The translations under genes and the position numbers were made by a program. 64,000 bases of DNA from Lepisosteus oculatus (lineage: Eukaryota; Chordata; Actinopteri; Semionotiformes; Lepisosteidae): contig NC_090711.1 in NCBI RefSeq assembly GCF_040954835.1, forward strand, positions 2,425,501 through 2,489,500. Direction: 5' to 3'. Positions within the stretch are counted from its first letter, which is position 1; each line of letters begins with the position of its first letter. Shown here in pieces: positions 1 to 12,670 of this stretch. The notes beneath the pieces are model-generated. The model ran no database searches. It had not been told where the DNA came from and saw only the letters and a list, made by a program, of their open reading frames with translations.

Positions 1-2751
1 TTCGGTTTAGCACGCAATGATAAACACGTAAACACTGGGACAGCCCCCTTCCCAGAATACAAGACATTTCCACAAAACAGTCTTCCCAACTTCGCCACAA
101 TGGCAAAACATTACAGATCCAACCCCGTCTTGTCATCTTTAATTCAACAATATAATTTAAAATGTCTTGACTTAAATGTTTTCTTCCAAATAAAAAAAAA
201 ATCAGAATGCAGTATACAGGGGGGGAATAGACAAACAGGAAAACGTTTCACTCTGGTTATACAGCAAAGATGAAAACAGACCAAAGAAATGATTTTATAG
301 TACCGGTGAGTTTTGCAAGAATGATAAAGAGATTGCAACCCAGGCAGCTTTTTTTCAAGTTGTTGTCCATGCTTGGTAAATTAATACAACTAACATTTTG
401 GGCTTCTCTGAACTGTGCATGGTGTAATTGCCTTGCCCACCTTGCTTAGAAGGATCTCCGCTCGTACTGTCATGCTCAAAACGAGCAGAAAGCAACCAAA
501 CCGCCCTGTGCTTCTCAATACAAGAGGGGCCTCCCGCTACATCTAATGGAACACAGGACCTACGGCAGAGTGCTGCTCCCTGCTAAAGGAGACTCAAGGG
601 GGGAACAGACACTCCTCGCAGCTGAGGAATGCTGAAGTGTTTTGGTGTTGGGTTCAGTTTCTCTCCCCTAGCCCCGTGTTTGTGTGTGTGCCGGAGCTCC
701 GAACGATAATCGCATTGAACTAGCGTGCACATGTGCACAGCTGGGCCTGGGCTCCTCCACAGTCTGATGCAACATCTACCGGTCTGTCTGGAGGGGAGAT
801 AAAAGCCGAGCTTCTGAGCACCCCACCCTCCTCAGCGCTCTTCATCTCCTTGTTTACAGCCCGGGGAGCTCCGTCTGCCCCAGTCTGCTGCCATGAAAAG
901 AAGAGGCTTCGGTGATCACTGCATGGCGATGAAGGGCATTTGCATGCAATCCTGATGGTTTGCAAAAACAGTTCCTGGTGTGGGACAAACAAGACATGAC
1001 TGCGGCAGACTAGGGCACAAGAACGACACACTGAAGCACGAGGAAGCAAACGGAAACTTGAGGGACAGCAGTAAAATACTGACGGCATAGTCAAATGAAG
1101 AATGAGAAGATAGATGTGCAAATGTATTTGTTTTAGGGTAGTTTTATACCTTGTGATTGAAGAGCCATGCACTTCATTTAAAAGTGAAGGCACGGGAAGA
1201 TCTGTGTACCATCCAAACACTCCATGTGAAGGCAACAGGTGGATCGTGTTAAAAGCATGATGATCTCGTGGGGAACCATGTCAGAGGACAATAAACATGT
1301 GACACAAGCATGGCGACACTAAGGAAAAGAGGAAAATTTACCTCAGAAAACAACCTTCCCAACATAGCAGCATGATTTCACAGCTTGTGTGAAATCTCTA
1401 AATGTAGAGGCTGAGTGAACACAAGACATCAGGAAATCTTTATTTTTAGTACCTGCAGCTATAAGAGGTCAACATTTAATATAACGTGTCACTGAAAATG
1501 TATTTAACTATGGGTTCCGTTTATAGGTGTGTTATGGGTGTCTAACACTGTTGAGCAACACGATCCAACAACTTCTATGAATACAAGAGTTTAAACGTTG
1601 CACCAACTAGTCATTTGCATGCTGGTTAAAAATACACTGCCAGCTCATTCTGTTAGTTCAGGGCTGTGTAGATAGTGGCCAGTCAGGTGGCTGCCAGCAA
1701 GACGTTTGGCTGCCTGTGTTCACACCCTAGCAAACATGCAAAGCAGTACAGTCATTGTGTTTTAAGAATTAGTGGAAAAAAGAATGCAGTTTCCACACCA
1801 AAGCATGATTAACTACTGGAGCCACATCGTTTTTTAAAAGAGAAGATAACATCTAAGTTGCCACCTGTTTTGGATGAAAGTGTTTGGAGAAAGGAGAGGT
1901 GTTGGTGAGGACAAACAAGCAGTTGAACTGAAACGGCCTGTTTGAAAACAGTTTGCAAACAGGGTTAAGTTTCCCAGCAGACTTGGGAAGACAGGAGATC
2001 CTGGTGATCCCTCCCTACCCTGAGGTCCTAGTTTTCCAGCAGGGCTTGGGAGAGCTGCAGCTACAGGGGGAAGCAGCAAAGAAAAAAATCCTTTCTACAA
2101 CATTGCAGTTTCAAGAAGCCCGATCACATTCTGAGGACAGTGATTAAAATGCAATGCAACTGCTTGTCTATTGAATGTACTCTGTGTGTTGCATGCAACA
2201 TGCAAAAACGGCAGACATTTTCCTTTCGATTTTTTAAATAGTAAATGCTTAAAGACGAAGACCTTGCATGTGCAGTACTGCAACTTCCAAACTCTTCTCT
2301 GCTCCGCTCCACAGTGTGTGTCAATGATTTTCCTTCAGCCCCAGAGGCGTGCGGAGGGTTACAGCAGGCAATGAAAGATGTTGAGCAATTCCGGCTCTTG
2401 CATAATCCGGCTCGTTTCAGGTGCAAGTCTGGATGACTGTAACTCAACCACTTCTAGGAATGCAGTACGTGTCAGACCGCTCTGTGAGGTAATACTGTAT
2501 AAACAATTCTCGAGCCTCCAAGAAGTCATTGCGCAACAAAGTCCTTCAAACACAGAGCACCTCACAGGGCAGCTGCACTGTAGAAAGACGCAGATCCAGC
2601 TTGAGACCGGCCTTGTGCAAGACAGTGGTCTGCTGAAAACAGTGAGATCAATTTCTTGCATTAGGAATCTGTCTTTTCACAGACCCCAACCTGCTCTCCA
2701 TGAGACGCACAGACAGGTTGAGAAGCTGGGGGTCAGAGCACACGGTCAGAC
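1..2751. other. Gene-free stretch
   Basis: No coding, RNA or repeat signal that I can name. Some A-rich runs (190-200, 2085-2090). Confidence 0.5.
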
Positions 2752-2885
2752 TTTTATGCGGCGCCCCTGGAGCAGCTGGGGTTAAGGGAGTAGGATTCCT
2801 CTGCCAGCCGTGGGATATGAGCCGGCAACCTTCCAGCCACGGGCGCAGATCCTGAGCCACAGAGCCACCACTCCGCCCCCTTAGC
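2752..2885 (-). mobile_element. tRNA-derived SINE fragment
   Basis: On the minus strand the element starts at GGGGGCGGAGTGGTGGCTC. It carries a box A-like TGGCTCAGGATCTGC and a box B-like GGTTGCCGGCTCATATCCC, then GGCAGAGGAATCCTACTCCC, TTAACCCCAGCTGCTCCAGG and GGCGCCGCATAAAAG. This matches the head and body of a widespread fish tRNA-SINE type. It is diverged and lacks a clear 3' tail. Confidence 0.7.
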
Positions 2886-4599
2886 ACAAGGCTAAAGTGT
2901 GACTTACTGCCTGCCCTCACCCTGACTGCATTTGGAGGACAGCGAGATGCTGACTTGCAAGGAAGAGTTGCTGTGTTTTCATGGAGAGTTTTCTATGGCG
3001 AAGGGGGTCAGGGAGTGCGTCTTGACAATTCTGAAATTGGTTTTGTAGCTGAAACACAAAGGCAAATTGGTGAACACAAACAGCCACACCAATTCACAAA
3101 AGCAGGCTTAAAATCATCAAAATACAGGACTGTAATTCTTCATCAGACCCAGTAAGATCGCACACGCAGGGGGGCCTTTCACCAAAGGACCTGTGTGTGG
3201 AGAGGGGACATCAGATATTACAAATGCCTGGGAGCGACCTGTCTTTCAAAACTCGCAGCAGGGTTGCACCAACAAGGTGGGCGCAAGCATCTCGAGTCGT
3301 GCTGCTTAAGCACAAGCTTGATCTTTTAAAGCTTTTTGGAAAAGGAGGCAGGGAAGGACGACATCACTTTATGAACAAAATAAATCCGATAGGAGGATAA
3401 GGCCACGACACACCGCGATGAGCTCCGGTCTCACACAATGCTAGGTAATAGTGTTGACTCACACAGCAACACACCATTCATGACACCAGCACAGGAGAAT
3501 GGGTGACAATAGGCTTGCAACCACAATGACCAACGCTTACTAATCATCGCTGAGCAAGTACTGCACCCCGCTGTTGCTGACTTGCCATGAAAGACTCTTC
3601 TTATCGAAAAAAGAAGGAGGCTGTTGAAGGAGAAGTAAAAGAAAGCTTAGCTGCGTGATATCAAGACAGTTACAACATCTCTGTGTATTGAAAACGCTTC
3701 ATCCGCAGGGTGCTGTGAACTCCAGTGTGAGATGTTCTCTGCTCTCCGCACAGACGTCTCCCATACTGGCCCCTGGTTTTCCCCCAGAGAGTTATGGTTA
3801 TTTCAGCCTGTTTCCAGGTAGTATTGGCAAACTCTGGCTTTTGGTTTTTTGGAAGAAAGCATCCCGGATCAAAAACAAAACTCAGTGTGATTCAGAGGCT
3901 TGTGGCGCGCCGGAGGGGATCTGTTCCAACTCACAGATAACTTGCCAGGTTGTGAGGGGAGGGAGGATTTAAACCTCTGTTTAGTCAGGGCCTCGATGGG
4001 AATTATGTGCCTCCCCATCCACCCCTGACATTGGACAACACCCGGGAGAAAAAGCTCCACGACTTCACTAGCGATAACAACACCCAGGAATGAACTGGAC
4101 TGAGAATATCTGTTGAGTGCTTTCGCACAGTAAATCGGGCTCGACCCGCGTGGCTGAGGGCCGAGGCTGACTGGACCTTCGTGGTCAACTCCACTAATCA
4201 TGTCCTGGTCATCAGTCTGCACGCCCTCAGGAGTGGCCCACATAAACAGGCCCAATGTGCACCTATCCACCCACAATGCTGTCCCAGGGATCTGTACCCC
4301 ACACAAGTCACAGCTGACGGCTGACCAGCTGCTGGTTTCACAGCGGATCTGTCCCAGTGCGCTCTCTGTGTCAAGTTCACGTCAAGCTTCCTCCAAAGCC
4401 CAGCGAGGACCATTCATAACACACCATTTGATCGTGTGTAGTCACATATTCTTTATTTACCATACATAAATGCATTATTCCAATACGTCTTAACACATCG
4501 GCTTTGTGGCATCCAAGAAGTGTAAGCCGGCTGATTCTTTTTGTCTTTTCCCGGGAGAAGGTCTGGGGAACCTGGCAGTGCACTAGTGAATCCAGGGTG
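2886..4599. other. Gene-free stretch
   Basis: No recognised feature. Open frames here are short and lack family resemblance. Confidence 0.5.
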
Positions 4600-4720
4600 T
4601 GCTTGTGACGTCAGCCTGACCACACACTGCCTTGGAACCGGAACAGCACAGCAAATCAGAATCGTTTCGCTCTCGGTTATTTAAAGCCTTCACTGGAGGC
4701 ACAGGAGTTCACAGAACAAG
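4600..4720 (+). promoter_or_regulatory. Promoter-like cluster: CRE and TATTTAAA
   Basis: A perfect palindromic cAMP response element TGACGTCA (4606-4613) lies about 65 bp upstream of TATTTAAAG (about 4679-4687), with purine-rich sequence after it. Spacing fits a TATA promoter starting near 4710. No recognisable coding sequence follows. Confidence 0.35.
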
Positions 4721-6134
4721 GAACTAGAGAGGGGAAAGACTGTGTTTTTTTTTTTTGTTCTCTGGGTGCGGTTTAATACGACACAATAGAAGAGAGAGTT
4801 TCTGTGGAGAGCGGTATTCCCCTGCTTCTAGTGACTGCAGAGATTGCGTGGGAGGGCGGGTCTCACGCAAGTCGCATGCGACCGACAGACGTGGGAGCTG
4901 GGAGAAGGACCTGGACAGAGCACCCGGGCTGTTCGTGCTGGCTCTCTGCAGGACACGAAGGGCCTGTCGCCATGGCTACTCTTTTCAACACTGGCCTAAA
5001 GCCGCAGAGCTCCACAGGCCTGCAGAATTTTGCACTGCCTTGTGGCAGCGGATCACAGCTAACCTTGAGGTTAGCTTCCAGTATACTCAGCCTGAAGCTG
5101 GCTAGCATGCCAAAACCTCACCCTTTAGTCATTACATCACAACAGAGCAAATATCTGTTTCTGAATGAGTCTTAGAAATTCTACAGTAATGAGGCTGACG
5201 ATATATCTTCTCTTTGCAACATTTGTCCCTGTAATGCACAAACAATACGCCGCACATGAAAAGGAACTGCCTGTATACCTGTAATTACACTGTGTATTGT
5301 AAAGTAAAACCTGTAAAGTACATACAGGCATTGGGTTATTATTTTCCGTAAATAATAGTTCCAAAACAACCTTTCTACCAATGTGCTGCAGTTGGCTTTG
5401 GATTGAATTCAAATAGGATTTGGATTTAGTTTTGTCCTGAAGTTAGACCCGTCTGAAAAGCCAGACTTGACTCCTGGCCGTGGAAAAGCTGAAGGAATAT
5501 GTGGTCAAACCCCACACCCCAGCCCCAGGAACGTCAGCACAGGCACAGAGAGGACGAGGCCCCTTTTCCCACAAGAAGAGAAGCAGCTTAACTTCCGAAG
5601 CAGCATCTCAGCCCCCTGTCCTCGGCACCCAGTCCGGCGAGTGAGTCGTGTGAAAGAGAACAGGGACAACCTCCCTGGCGTCTGCCTTGCAGAAGCCTCT
5701 CAGCTTGTTTTCCCGTGTCGCAGTTTAAAGATGCCTCGGGGGGGCATGAGCCGCTCATCATGGGACGCCCGTGAGCTCCGGGGCGCCCGACAGGAGAGCT
5801 GGTGCTGACTGCAGGGGCGGTGACATCACTGCAGCCAAACCGCAGACACAGCACAGGCCACAGGGGGCGCTGCTGTGCCCAGAGTCTGGGGACAAGAGGC
5901 CCCTGCAGACATCTCTTCTACCTCAGCAGCTCCTTCACATCAACCGACCGCTCGGCAGTGATCACTTAGGGAATGCACGTCACAGCAGGGCTGTGTAAGA
6001 TAGTAAGATTGTAAGATAGTTTGGCAAAAGAAAGCTGAACTGGGGGGGGAGAACTGGTTTCCCCTTCTCTGCCATGCTCATTCATTGGAGGGCAGCTCCG
6101 CTTGTCTGGGTGAGACGTCCCGACTCTCTGTGGT

Positions 6135-6402
6135 CATTAACAATCCCAGGGCGCTTCTCGAAAAGAGTAGGGGTGTAACTTCCCATTGGCCCTTACCAAT
6201 CATGGCCTCCTAATAACCCCCATCTCTGAACTGGCTTCATCACTCTGTTCTCCTCCCCACTGAGAACTGGTGTGTGGGGAGCGGACTGGCACACTATGGG
6301 TGCTGGTGGAGGGGATCCCCATGACCTGGAAAGCGCTTTGAGTGGAGTGTCCAGAAAAGCGCTATGTAAGTGTAAGCAATTAGGAATGATTACTATTATT
6401 GT
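6135..6402 (+). mobile_element. 5'-truncated SINE of the same 5S-headed family
   Basis: The plus strand has the same core and tail as the element at 39211-39613: CGAAAAGAGTAGGGGTGTAA, a segment ending ACTGAGAACTGGTGTGTGG, AAGCGCTTTGAGTGGAGTG, and GTGTAAGCAATTA before an AT-rich end. The 5S head is missing, consistent with 5' truncation during target-primed insertion or later loss. Confidence 0.75.
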
Positions 6403-6599
6403 GTGAGAGGGAAGGATCTGTTGGGAGAGCACGGTAGTGCAGGAGAGCCGCTAGCAGCCTTAGGAAACATGGTGTGCTTGGAGAAGGAGTTCTGCTGTGT
6501 GGCCGGGGAGGAAGAAGAGCAACGCTCGCCTTGTCCAGGATGATTAATTTTAGTGTCCTCCCCCCCCCCGAGGCCCGCGACGCGTTCTCACCCGAGTCC

Positions 6600-6890
6600 G
6601 CTTTCTCACAGCTGCAGCGCATTCCGCGCGGGTGACGTGCGTCTCTCTGCCGCCGTCTTTCAGAGGAAGCCAGTTTGTTTACACGTCCCCCGCCAGCCCG
6701 GTCTATAAATAAGCGTTGGGGTTATTCCCATGGCCGGCTGTCGTGGGGGGCAGTGGGGGGAGGGAGGTCAGCGCGCCGCCCGTGTCCCGATGACCTCCGG
6801 ACGACAGCGGAGGAAGTTCCCAGGGTGCGTGGCGTATTTACGGGAAGCGATGCGCGTTCACGCAAGCGGCTTTAATGAGGCAGCAAAGCC
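6600..6890 (+). promoter_or_regulatory. Promoter-like CpG block with consensus TATA box
   Basis: CTATAAATAAG (about 6702-6712) lies in a CpG-rich block, with a CRE half-site TGACGTGCG at 6632. A good acceptor (TTTCTCCCCCAACAG, about 6992) and a plus-strand AATAAA near 7134 follow, so a short spliced transcript is conceivable. No protein family was recognised. Confidence 0.3.
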
Positions 6891-7149
6891 AGCGGAGCCC
6901 CCAAGCCCTGATAACGGCATGCGAGGAAAACAAGCATCTCGTTTGGATGTTTGTTTCTTTGTTTCTGGACTATTTTTGTTTCTCCCCCAACAGGGGTCCT
7001 GGGAATTTTAAGCCCGTCGCTGCGTTACCAACCCTCACACACTGCGCAGCGAGGGCTGCCTTTGCGTCCTGAAAATCCGCCTTTCCCCAATCGGCCCCTT
7101 GTTACTTTATTCACCGGGCTGTGTGGCCGAAAGAAATAAAAAAGCTCCA

Positions 7150-8744
7150 GAAAAAACAAACAAAACAAACAAACAAACAGATTCCACTGTAGTACTTGTA
7201 AATAGAGGTGTCTACGGGGTCTCTGCTGGTTACTGGAGCTGGGACCTCAGAGAAGCAGTTGGGCTTGATTCTGGGTTCTGGCCCGGCAGTGTCGGGTGTA
7301 TCGGAGCCCGTGTTCCCGTTTTTGGATCAGCTAAATCACTGGTTACAGACGATACCGCTTCAGTCTTACGGCGGTAGGGTTGGGTCAGTTCAAGTCCCGC
7401 TGAGCAACTGTAGAACCCGAATTGCATTGCTCATTTGGGATGGCAGTGACACAACAGACTGATGAAATAAGAATGGCTTATATTTGCATACTGTTTTTCA
7501 TTGCAAAGCAACCCTAAAGTAGCTAGAGATTGTACAAAATCGTTAGTAATGATAGCACATCCTCCCCAGCACACACATCCCTCAGCTCCCTGTTTTGTGT
7601 TATTTATTTGGCTAAAGATTAATTACTACACCCCTCTTCAAGGGTAAAATAAATACATCTTGAACTCTTTAATGCTCCTACTCCTTCCACTCTAAAATAC
7701 AGTGTTCACCCTTAAATAAATAGCTGTTCACGTTTCCTGTAGTCCACCAAAAACGAAGGCATAAATATAGCCTTCCCGAAGCGCACTTCTGTAAACAGAC
7801 AAATCACTAGCCCGGACCACCGGACAGGCTGAGGGGCAGACGGTATCTGGAATGTCCTGGACAGGCTACACAACTCTGCTCATTACAATTAAAAAATCGT
7901 TAGGCTTCAAATCTTTTTATTCACAGCCCCCGAAAGAAGGTTAAACACACACAACAATCTTTGAATAAAAAAAGGGCAACTCAACAGCTAGTGGAAAATA
8001 AATAAAGCGTTTCAGGTTTCCACAGCCCAGGAAACGGGAAGGAGGTGGGGGCCTGCAGACAAGTTTCCGACTGTAACAGCGTCCTCGCCCGGGCTGGCTG
8101 GCGCTGTGCCACGTCGGATCTGCGCTCAGTACAGAAACCAAAAAAAAAAAAAAGAACCGCTTTTCCTTCTGCCCTCTATGGGAACAAACAGGTTAGAATG
8201 ACTGAGATGGCACAATAATAGCAAACAAGGGTTGTGCAATCGGGTCTGTTTTGTTCACAAGGGAAAGAGAGCAAACGAGAGAGAGAGAGAGCGCGCGAGG
8301 GAAAGAGTCACCGAGATCTGGAGAGAGAGGGCGCGTTGAGGTCACGGGTGGGGGGGGGGTGCGGAGTTGCATTTTAAATCAGACCGAAATAGGCGCAGCT
8401 CAGCCATGCTTTCAGTGTATCTTCCTTTAGCAGTGGTGACTTTGCAGGTGCCCGCTGAGCTGCGTCAGAACAGAACCCGCTGGCCCGCTTGAATCGCTGT
8501 TTTAAGTGACACTCGGGCACTGCTGCTCAGAAGAGTGCCAGGGAGTAAACGCCTTGCACTCTAGGCCTGCTCTCACTCTTTCGAGCAAGTAGATAACGAC
8601 CAACAACCCCCCCCCCGCCACACACACACACTCCGGCCCAGGCACGGTTTCCAACAAGCTTCTGTGTGTGTGTTAGCAAGAGCCGAAAAGCTGACCTGAC
8701 ACCTGTGTCGCATCCCCCAGGTTGAAAGAGTGGGCTTCTTCGGA
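7150..8744. other. Gene-free stretch
   Basis: Contains a possible degenerate tRNA-like stretch (7323-7405, weak), a GA run near 8277-8300 and a G run at 8350. No gene seen. Confidence 0.5.
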
Positions 8745-8856
8745 ATTGGAACTGTTTACACAAAGGGTTGTGGGGGTCTGGAACAGGCTACCCAGACGCT
8801 GTTGGGCTCAGTGCCCCGGTCTTTTTCAGCAAAGAGCTTGCTGAGATCCTGGAACA
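8745..8856 (+). mobile_element. CR1-type LINE 3' fragment
   Basis: ACACAAAGGGTTGTGGGGGT, then CTGGAACAGGCTACCCAG and GAGCTTGCTGAGATCCTGG, is the 3' coding end and tail of a CR1-like LINE. A related stretch occurs at 60895-60985. Only the 3' end is present, as is usual for 5'-truncated LINE insertions. Confidence 0.55.
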
Positions 8857-11800
8857 CAGGGGCCTGATGGGGCCGGCAGCCTTACTCCTCTGTGATCTTC
8901 CCCGAGTCCTTCCATGAGCTTCCCAGACAGCTAAATCCACGTAAGGCAAAACCAGGAGAAGCACAGAGACAGAGCTGAGGGGGGACAACACACCGGAGCA
9001 GCAGAGAGCCAGGTGGCGTCTGCAGCTCGCGGCTCTAGTCCTCCGTGTTCCCCTGGGAAGGCCGAGGCCATGTGTGTGAACACCAGGAACCTCATGGCCA
9101 CCCGGGCTCCCACCAGCCCCTCGTTGCGCAACGCAGCCAGTTTGAAACACAGCTGACAGGACACTGGTTGTTGACAGGACAATGGAGCAACAGAAGGTCA
9201 GGCTGTATTTTAATGAGGTTGTTTGGTAAATCTCCACCCCCCCACACACACACACTCCCGGGATCTGCTTCGGTAACTTTTTAAAAGGCGTTGATAAGTA
9301 TTCAGTCCTGGAGTGAGTCTATGCATCGCATCCACACCTCCCGTGTGTGTGTGTCCATGTGCCGAAAAAACACACGGCCGAGGCCAGCAGGTCTGGAGGA
9401 GCAGAGCAGAGCTGCACTGCCCTTCTCCCAGTGTTCCTGCTCCGTGAGAAGTGTGCGATTCGAATTTGAGGGTCAGGAGCACAGGAGGAGTGTAGCAAGA
9501 ATACAGTTCAGTGGGGGGCAGCAGGGGCTGGTCACTATCGCCCCTGGGCTCAGTGCTGGTCCGCGGACCGCGGGCTGAGAGACGTGGCAGTAGGGCACTG
9601 TGGGAAGGGCAGCAATCGGCTGACACATCGTTAGCCGGCTCGTTTTGCACAGGGTACCCCACTGTGATCTCCGGCTCCCCCGCATGGCTGATCCCTGTTT
9701 CTCTCTTGGTTCCCAAGTTCCCCATCGCAGAGGAGATTTCGGCATCCTGTCCACAGGGAAACAAATTTGGTCTGGGGCATTTCCGAGGGTGTGAGTCGAT
9801 CTAGAGGCGGAGAGACAGCCGGGGCCCGGCTCGGCCCGGCTCCACCCGGCTCGGCCTGCTGGCGTGCGTTCACACGGAAAAAGGGGAAAACAAACGACAA
9901 CCTCAACAATCTGAGCCCGCGTCTGCGGCTGCAGCCGGCCTGCAGTCTCTGGTCACGTCTCTGTGCAGTTGCGACAGAGCCAACGGTTTCGCAATGTTCC
10001 AGCACTGCTGGACTGACTCTCACTGAGGGGGTCGCGCTTCAGAAATCTCCATCCCGCTGGAGCTCGAACTGCATCTACAGAGGCATCCAGACTCTCCCAG
10101 TCATCACCACTGGGCCGCCCAGGTGCTAAAGACCACCGCTGGCAGCAGGTGATAGCATTTTCAACAGTCTTTAAATACGCAGAGGTGCCCTCTTCTTAAC
10201 CCCTGGCCTGCTGTGGATAAATTGACTGCAGCTCGCTGTAATACGCCCACAGCTCTGCTGCTGTGGGGAGAGCTACAGCATCCAGAGGGAAGTTCCTTAA
10301 TTAGATGTTCTGGGCAATGAGCTGCCAAACCACAGCCAGCAAAACTAGGGCACAAGGGCTCCGACAGTCTGAACAGGGAAACAGACAAGAGCTCCGGCCT
10401 GCATTTGCAAGTCAGATTTCGAAAGGATGAGGTCTGGTTTCTCGCCCCTAGCCCTTTTGTCTGAAACGCGGTGTTTTCGCTGAGCAGAACGCACGCTTTG
10501 CAATAAAAACCAAATCCTGGTATAGTTAATATTTCCACCTGGGTCTTTCCCTCTGTCAGTATGCCACGTGGGATCTGTGTGTGGGTAGGTGTGGTATTCA
10601 GGTCAAGCATGCTGCCTGGGTCAGGCATACTGCCCGCTCTGCTTCTTGTGTGAGGTAATATGAGAGATTTTCATATCAGAGATAAGATTCATGCTTTTCA
10701 CGAATGCCAGCTGGAACGTGTTGCCTGAAAGTTTAATCTCCTAAAACCATCCCCACTTTATGTTGTCATATACAGCTAGAATGCAATGAAACCTCCTGCC
10801 TTATTACTGTATACTCACAATTCATCATTACGAATACGTTTAGGATTTTATAAAAATGTTTTTCACCTTGATTCCCATCATTTCTGTCTCAGCTAATGTA
10901 TCATTTTGATTAAAATATGTTTTTTTTTATTTCTCTTCCTCAAATACTTGCTTAGGTGGGTATACCATACCCAGAAACTTTATCTATAAAATAGAAATAT
11001 ATATTTGTGCGTGTGTGTGTGTGCCACTCCACCCCTGTTCCTCCAGGATGATCACTGAGCTGCATCCCTTCATTATCCCAGCAAAGCACTGTGAGGGATA
11101 GTAAGGGCTTCGCCAGGGACTGCAGATACTCACAGACCCTAGAGACCTGGCGGACTGACTTTATATCATCTCACTAAAGCATGGAGACATCCTGTGAGAA
11201 TCGGCTTAAAGAGACACTGAGAAGACAAATAAGCAGCTTTGATGTGGGATCAAAATGCTGTTGTATGGAAGCTGCATATGAACCATCTTATCACAAGCTC
11301 AGAGACATGCATTTGGATGGAACAGGGGCAGAGGAGGTCAGCTGGAAAAGACACAGATGCGCTCGTTAGCTCCCCTTTCTGTTTTATCGGTGCTCCCACA
11401 GTCAGACAACACCGCTGTGCTTTCCGGGACAGAGAAGGGGCGCCACCCCACAGGCTTCCGTGGAGTTCGCTGGGATCTGCTGGAATGTCTCGCCTCTCGC
11501 ATCGCTGGCTTGGAACAGAACGTTCCGTCTCGCTCCGTCAGCCCGGTGTGAGATATGGAAACGAGCCCCCGTCTGCTGGAGAGATTTTACTGCGTTTGGG
11601 CATCGGCACCTTCTGACACAAGGAGGCGTGTGCAACAACAGACCCCTTACTGTTACACGGAGCGCAGACTAAGACCCAAGGACTCGTGCTCTCAAAGCTC
11701 ATTCACGCAATTGCACAGCGGGGCCGGGGGGGGATTCTTTTCCTCCTGTTTCAGTCAACCAGCGTTTCTTCCCAAGAACTCAGAGAGCCGCGCACTAGAC

Positions 11801-12470
11801 TCCAATGTGCCGCTTGTGGATGGAAAGTGCTAATAAATGCTGGAGAACGAAGTAATAAGCCCCCCCGCCCCCTCTGTCCCAAAGTCCTGGGCTTGACTCT
11901 AGACATGTCCACTAGTTCTTGATCTGAAGGTGTTAAAGACCTGCAGGCTCTGGGTCTCCAACGAGAGGGGTGTTATGTCTCACACAGCATGTGCCTGCTT
12001 TTCCGACGCTGTTGCGCTTGTGTTTTGGGGTCACTGCTTTACGCCAGGTCATTGCCATTCTCTGTCAGCTCCAAGACGTGCACAATACAGAGCAGACGTC
12101 TGCCAAACCTGTCTCAGTCCCTGGTTTTCTGTGGCAAAACATGGAGGCCATTTGTCCCACCTCGTCTGTTCGGTAGCTAGTGGCTCATTGATCTGAGGGT
12201 CTCCTCGAGCTGTCTCCGTGTAGAAAAACTAATTTTCTGTGACTCCCCTGAGGGCACCATTAGCACCAATTGCCTGTATACTTGATCTGTAAGTTCAGCA
12301 AGATCAGTGATCAGTATAACGCACCGATGGTATTGTTCTTAATTCATACATTCTTTCCCTTTAAAGGCAGTGAGTCCTGTTCCTGTGCTGACCCGTCGCC
12401 AGGCTCTCTAAAACAGGACCGGTCCTGGTCCTGGGAGGCCAGAGTTTCTGAAGGTTTTGATACTAACTCA
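8857..12470. other. Gene-free stretch
   Basis: Some open frames over 100 codons overlap on opposite strands with no family resemblance. Short CA/GT runs at 9238-9255 and 11005-11022. Confidence 0.5.
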
Positions 12471-12670
12471 CTGGGTTGTACACGATGGTACAATAGTAGA
12501 CTAGCAGACTGGGTTGTACACGATGTTACAATAGTAGACTGGGTTGTACATGATGGTACAATAGTAGACTAGCAGACTGGGTTGTACATGATGGTACAAT
12601 AGTAGACTGGGTTGTACACGATGGTACAATAGTAGACTAGCAGACTGGGTTGTACATGATGGTACAATGA
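12471..12670 (+). repeat. Higher-order minisatellite (38 + 30 bp)
   Basis: Units starting CTGGGTTGTACACGATGGTA alternate between 38 bp and 30 bp (the long form adds CTAGCAGA). The pattern is 38/30/38/30/38 and a partial unit, a 68-bp higher-order period. Most units contain TTGTAC-ACGATG-GTACAA (or ATGATG loop), a perfect 6-bp inverted repeat. Confidence 0.92.

Noticed and set aside
7323-7405. tRNA gene or tRNA-SINE head
   Set aside because: Box A-like and box B-like strings are present but degenerate, and no cloverleaf could be drawn with confidence.
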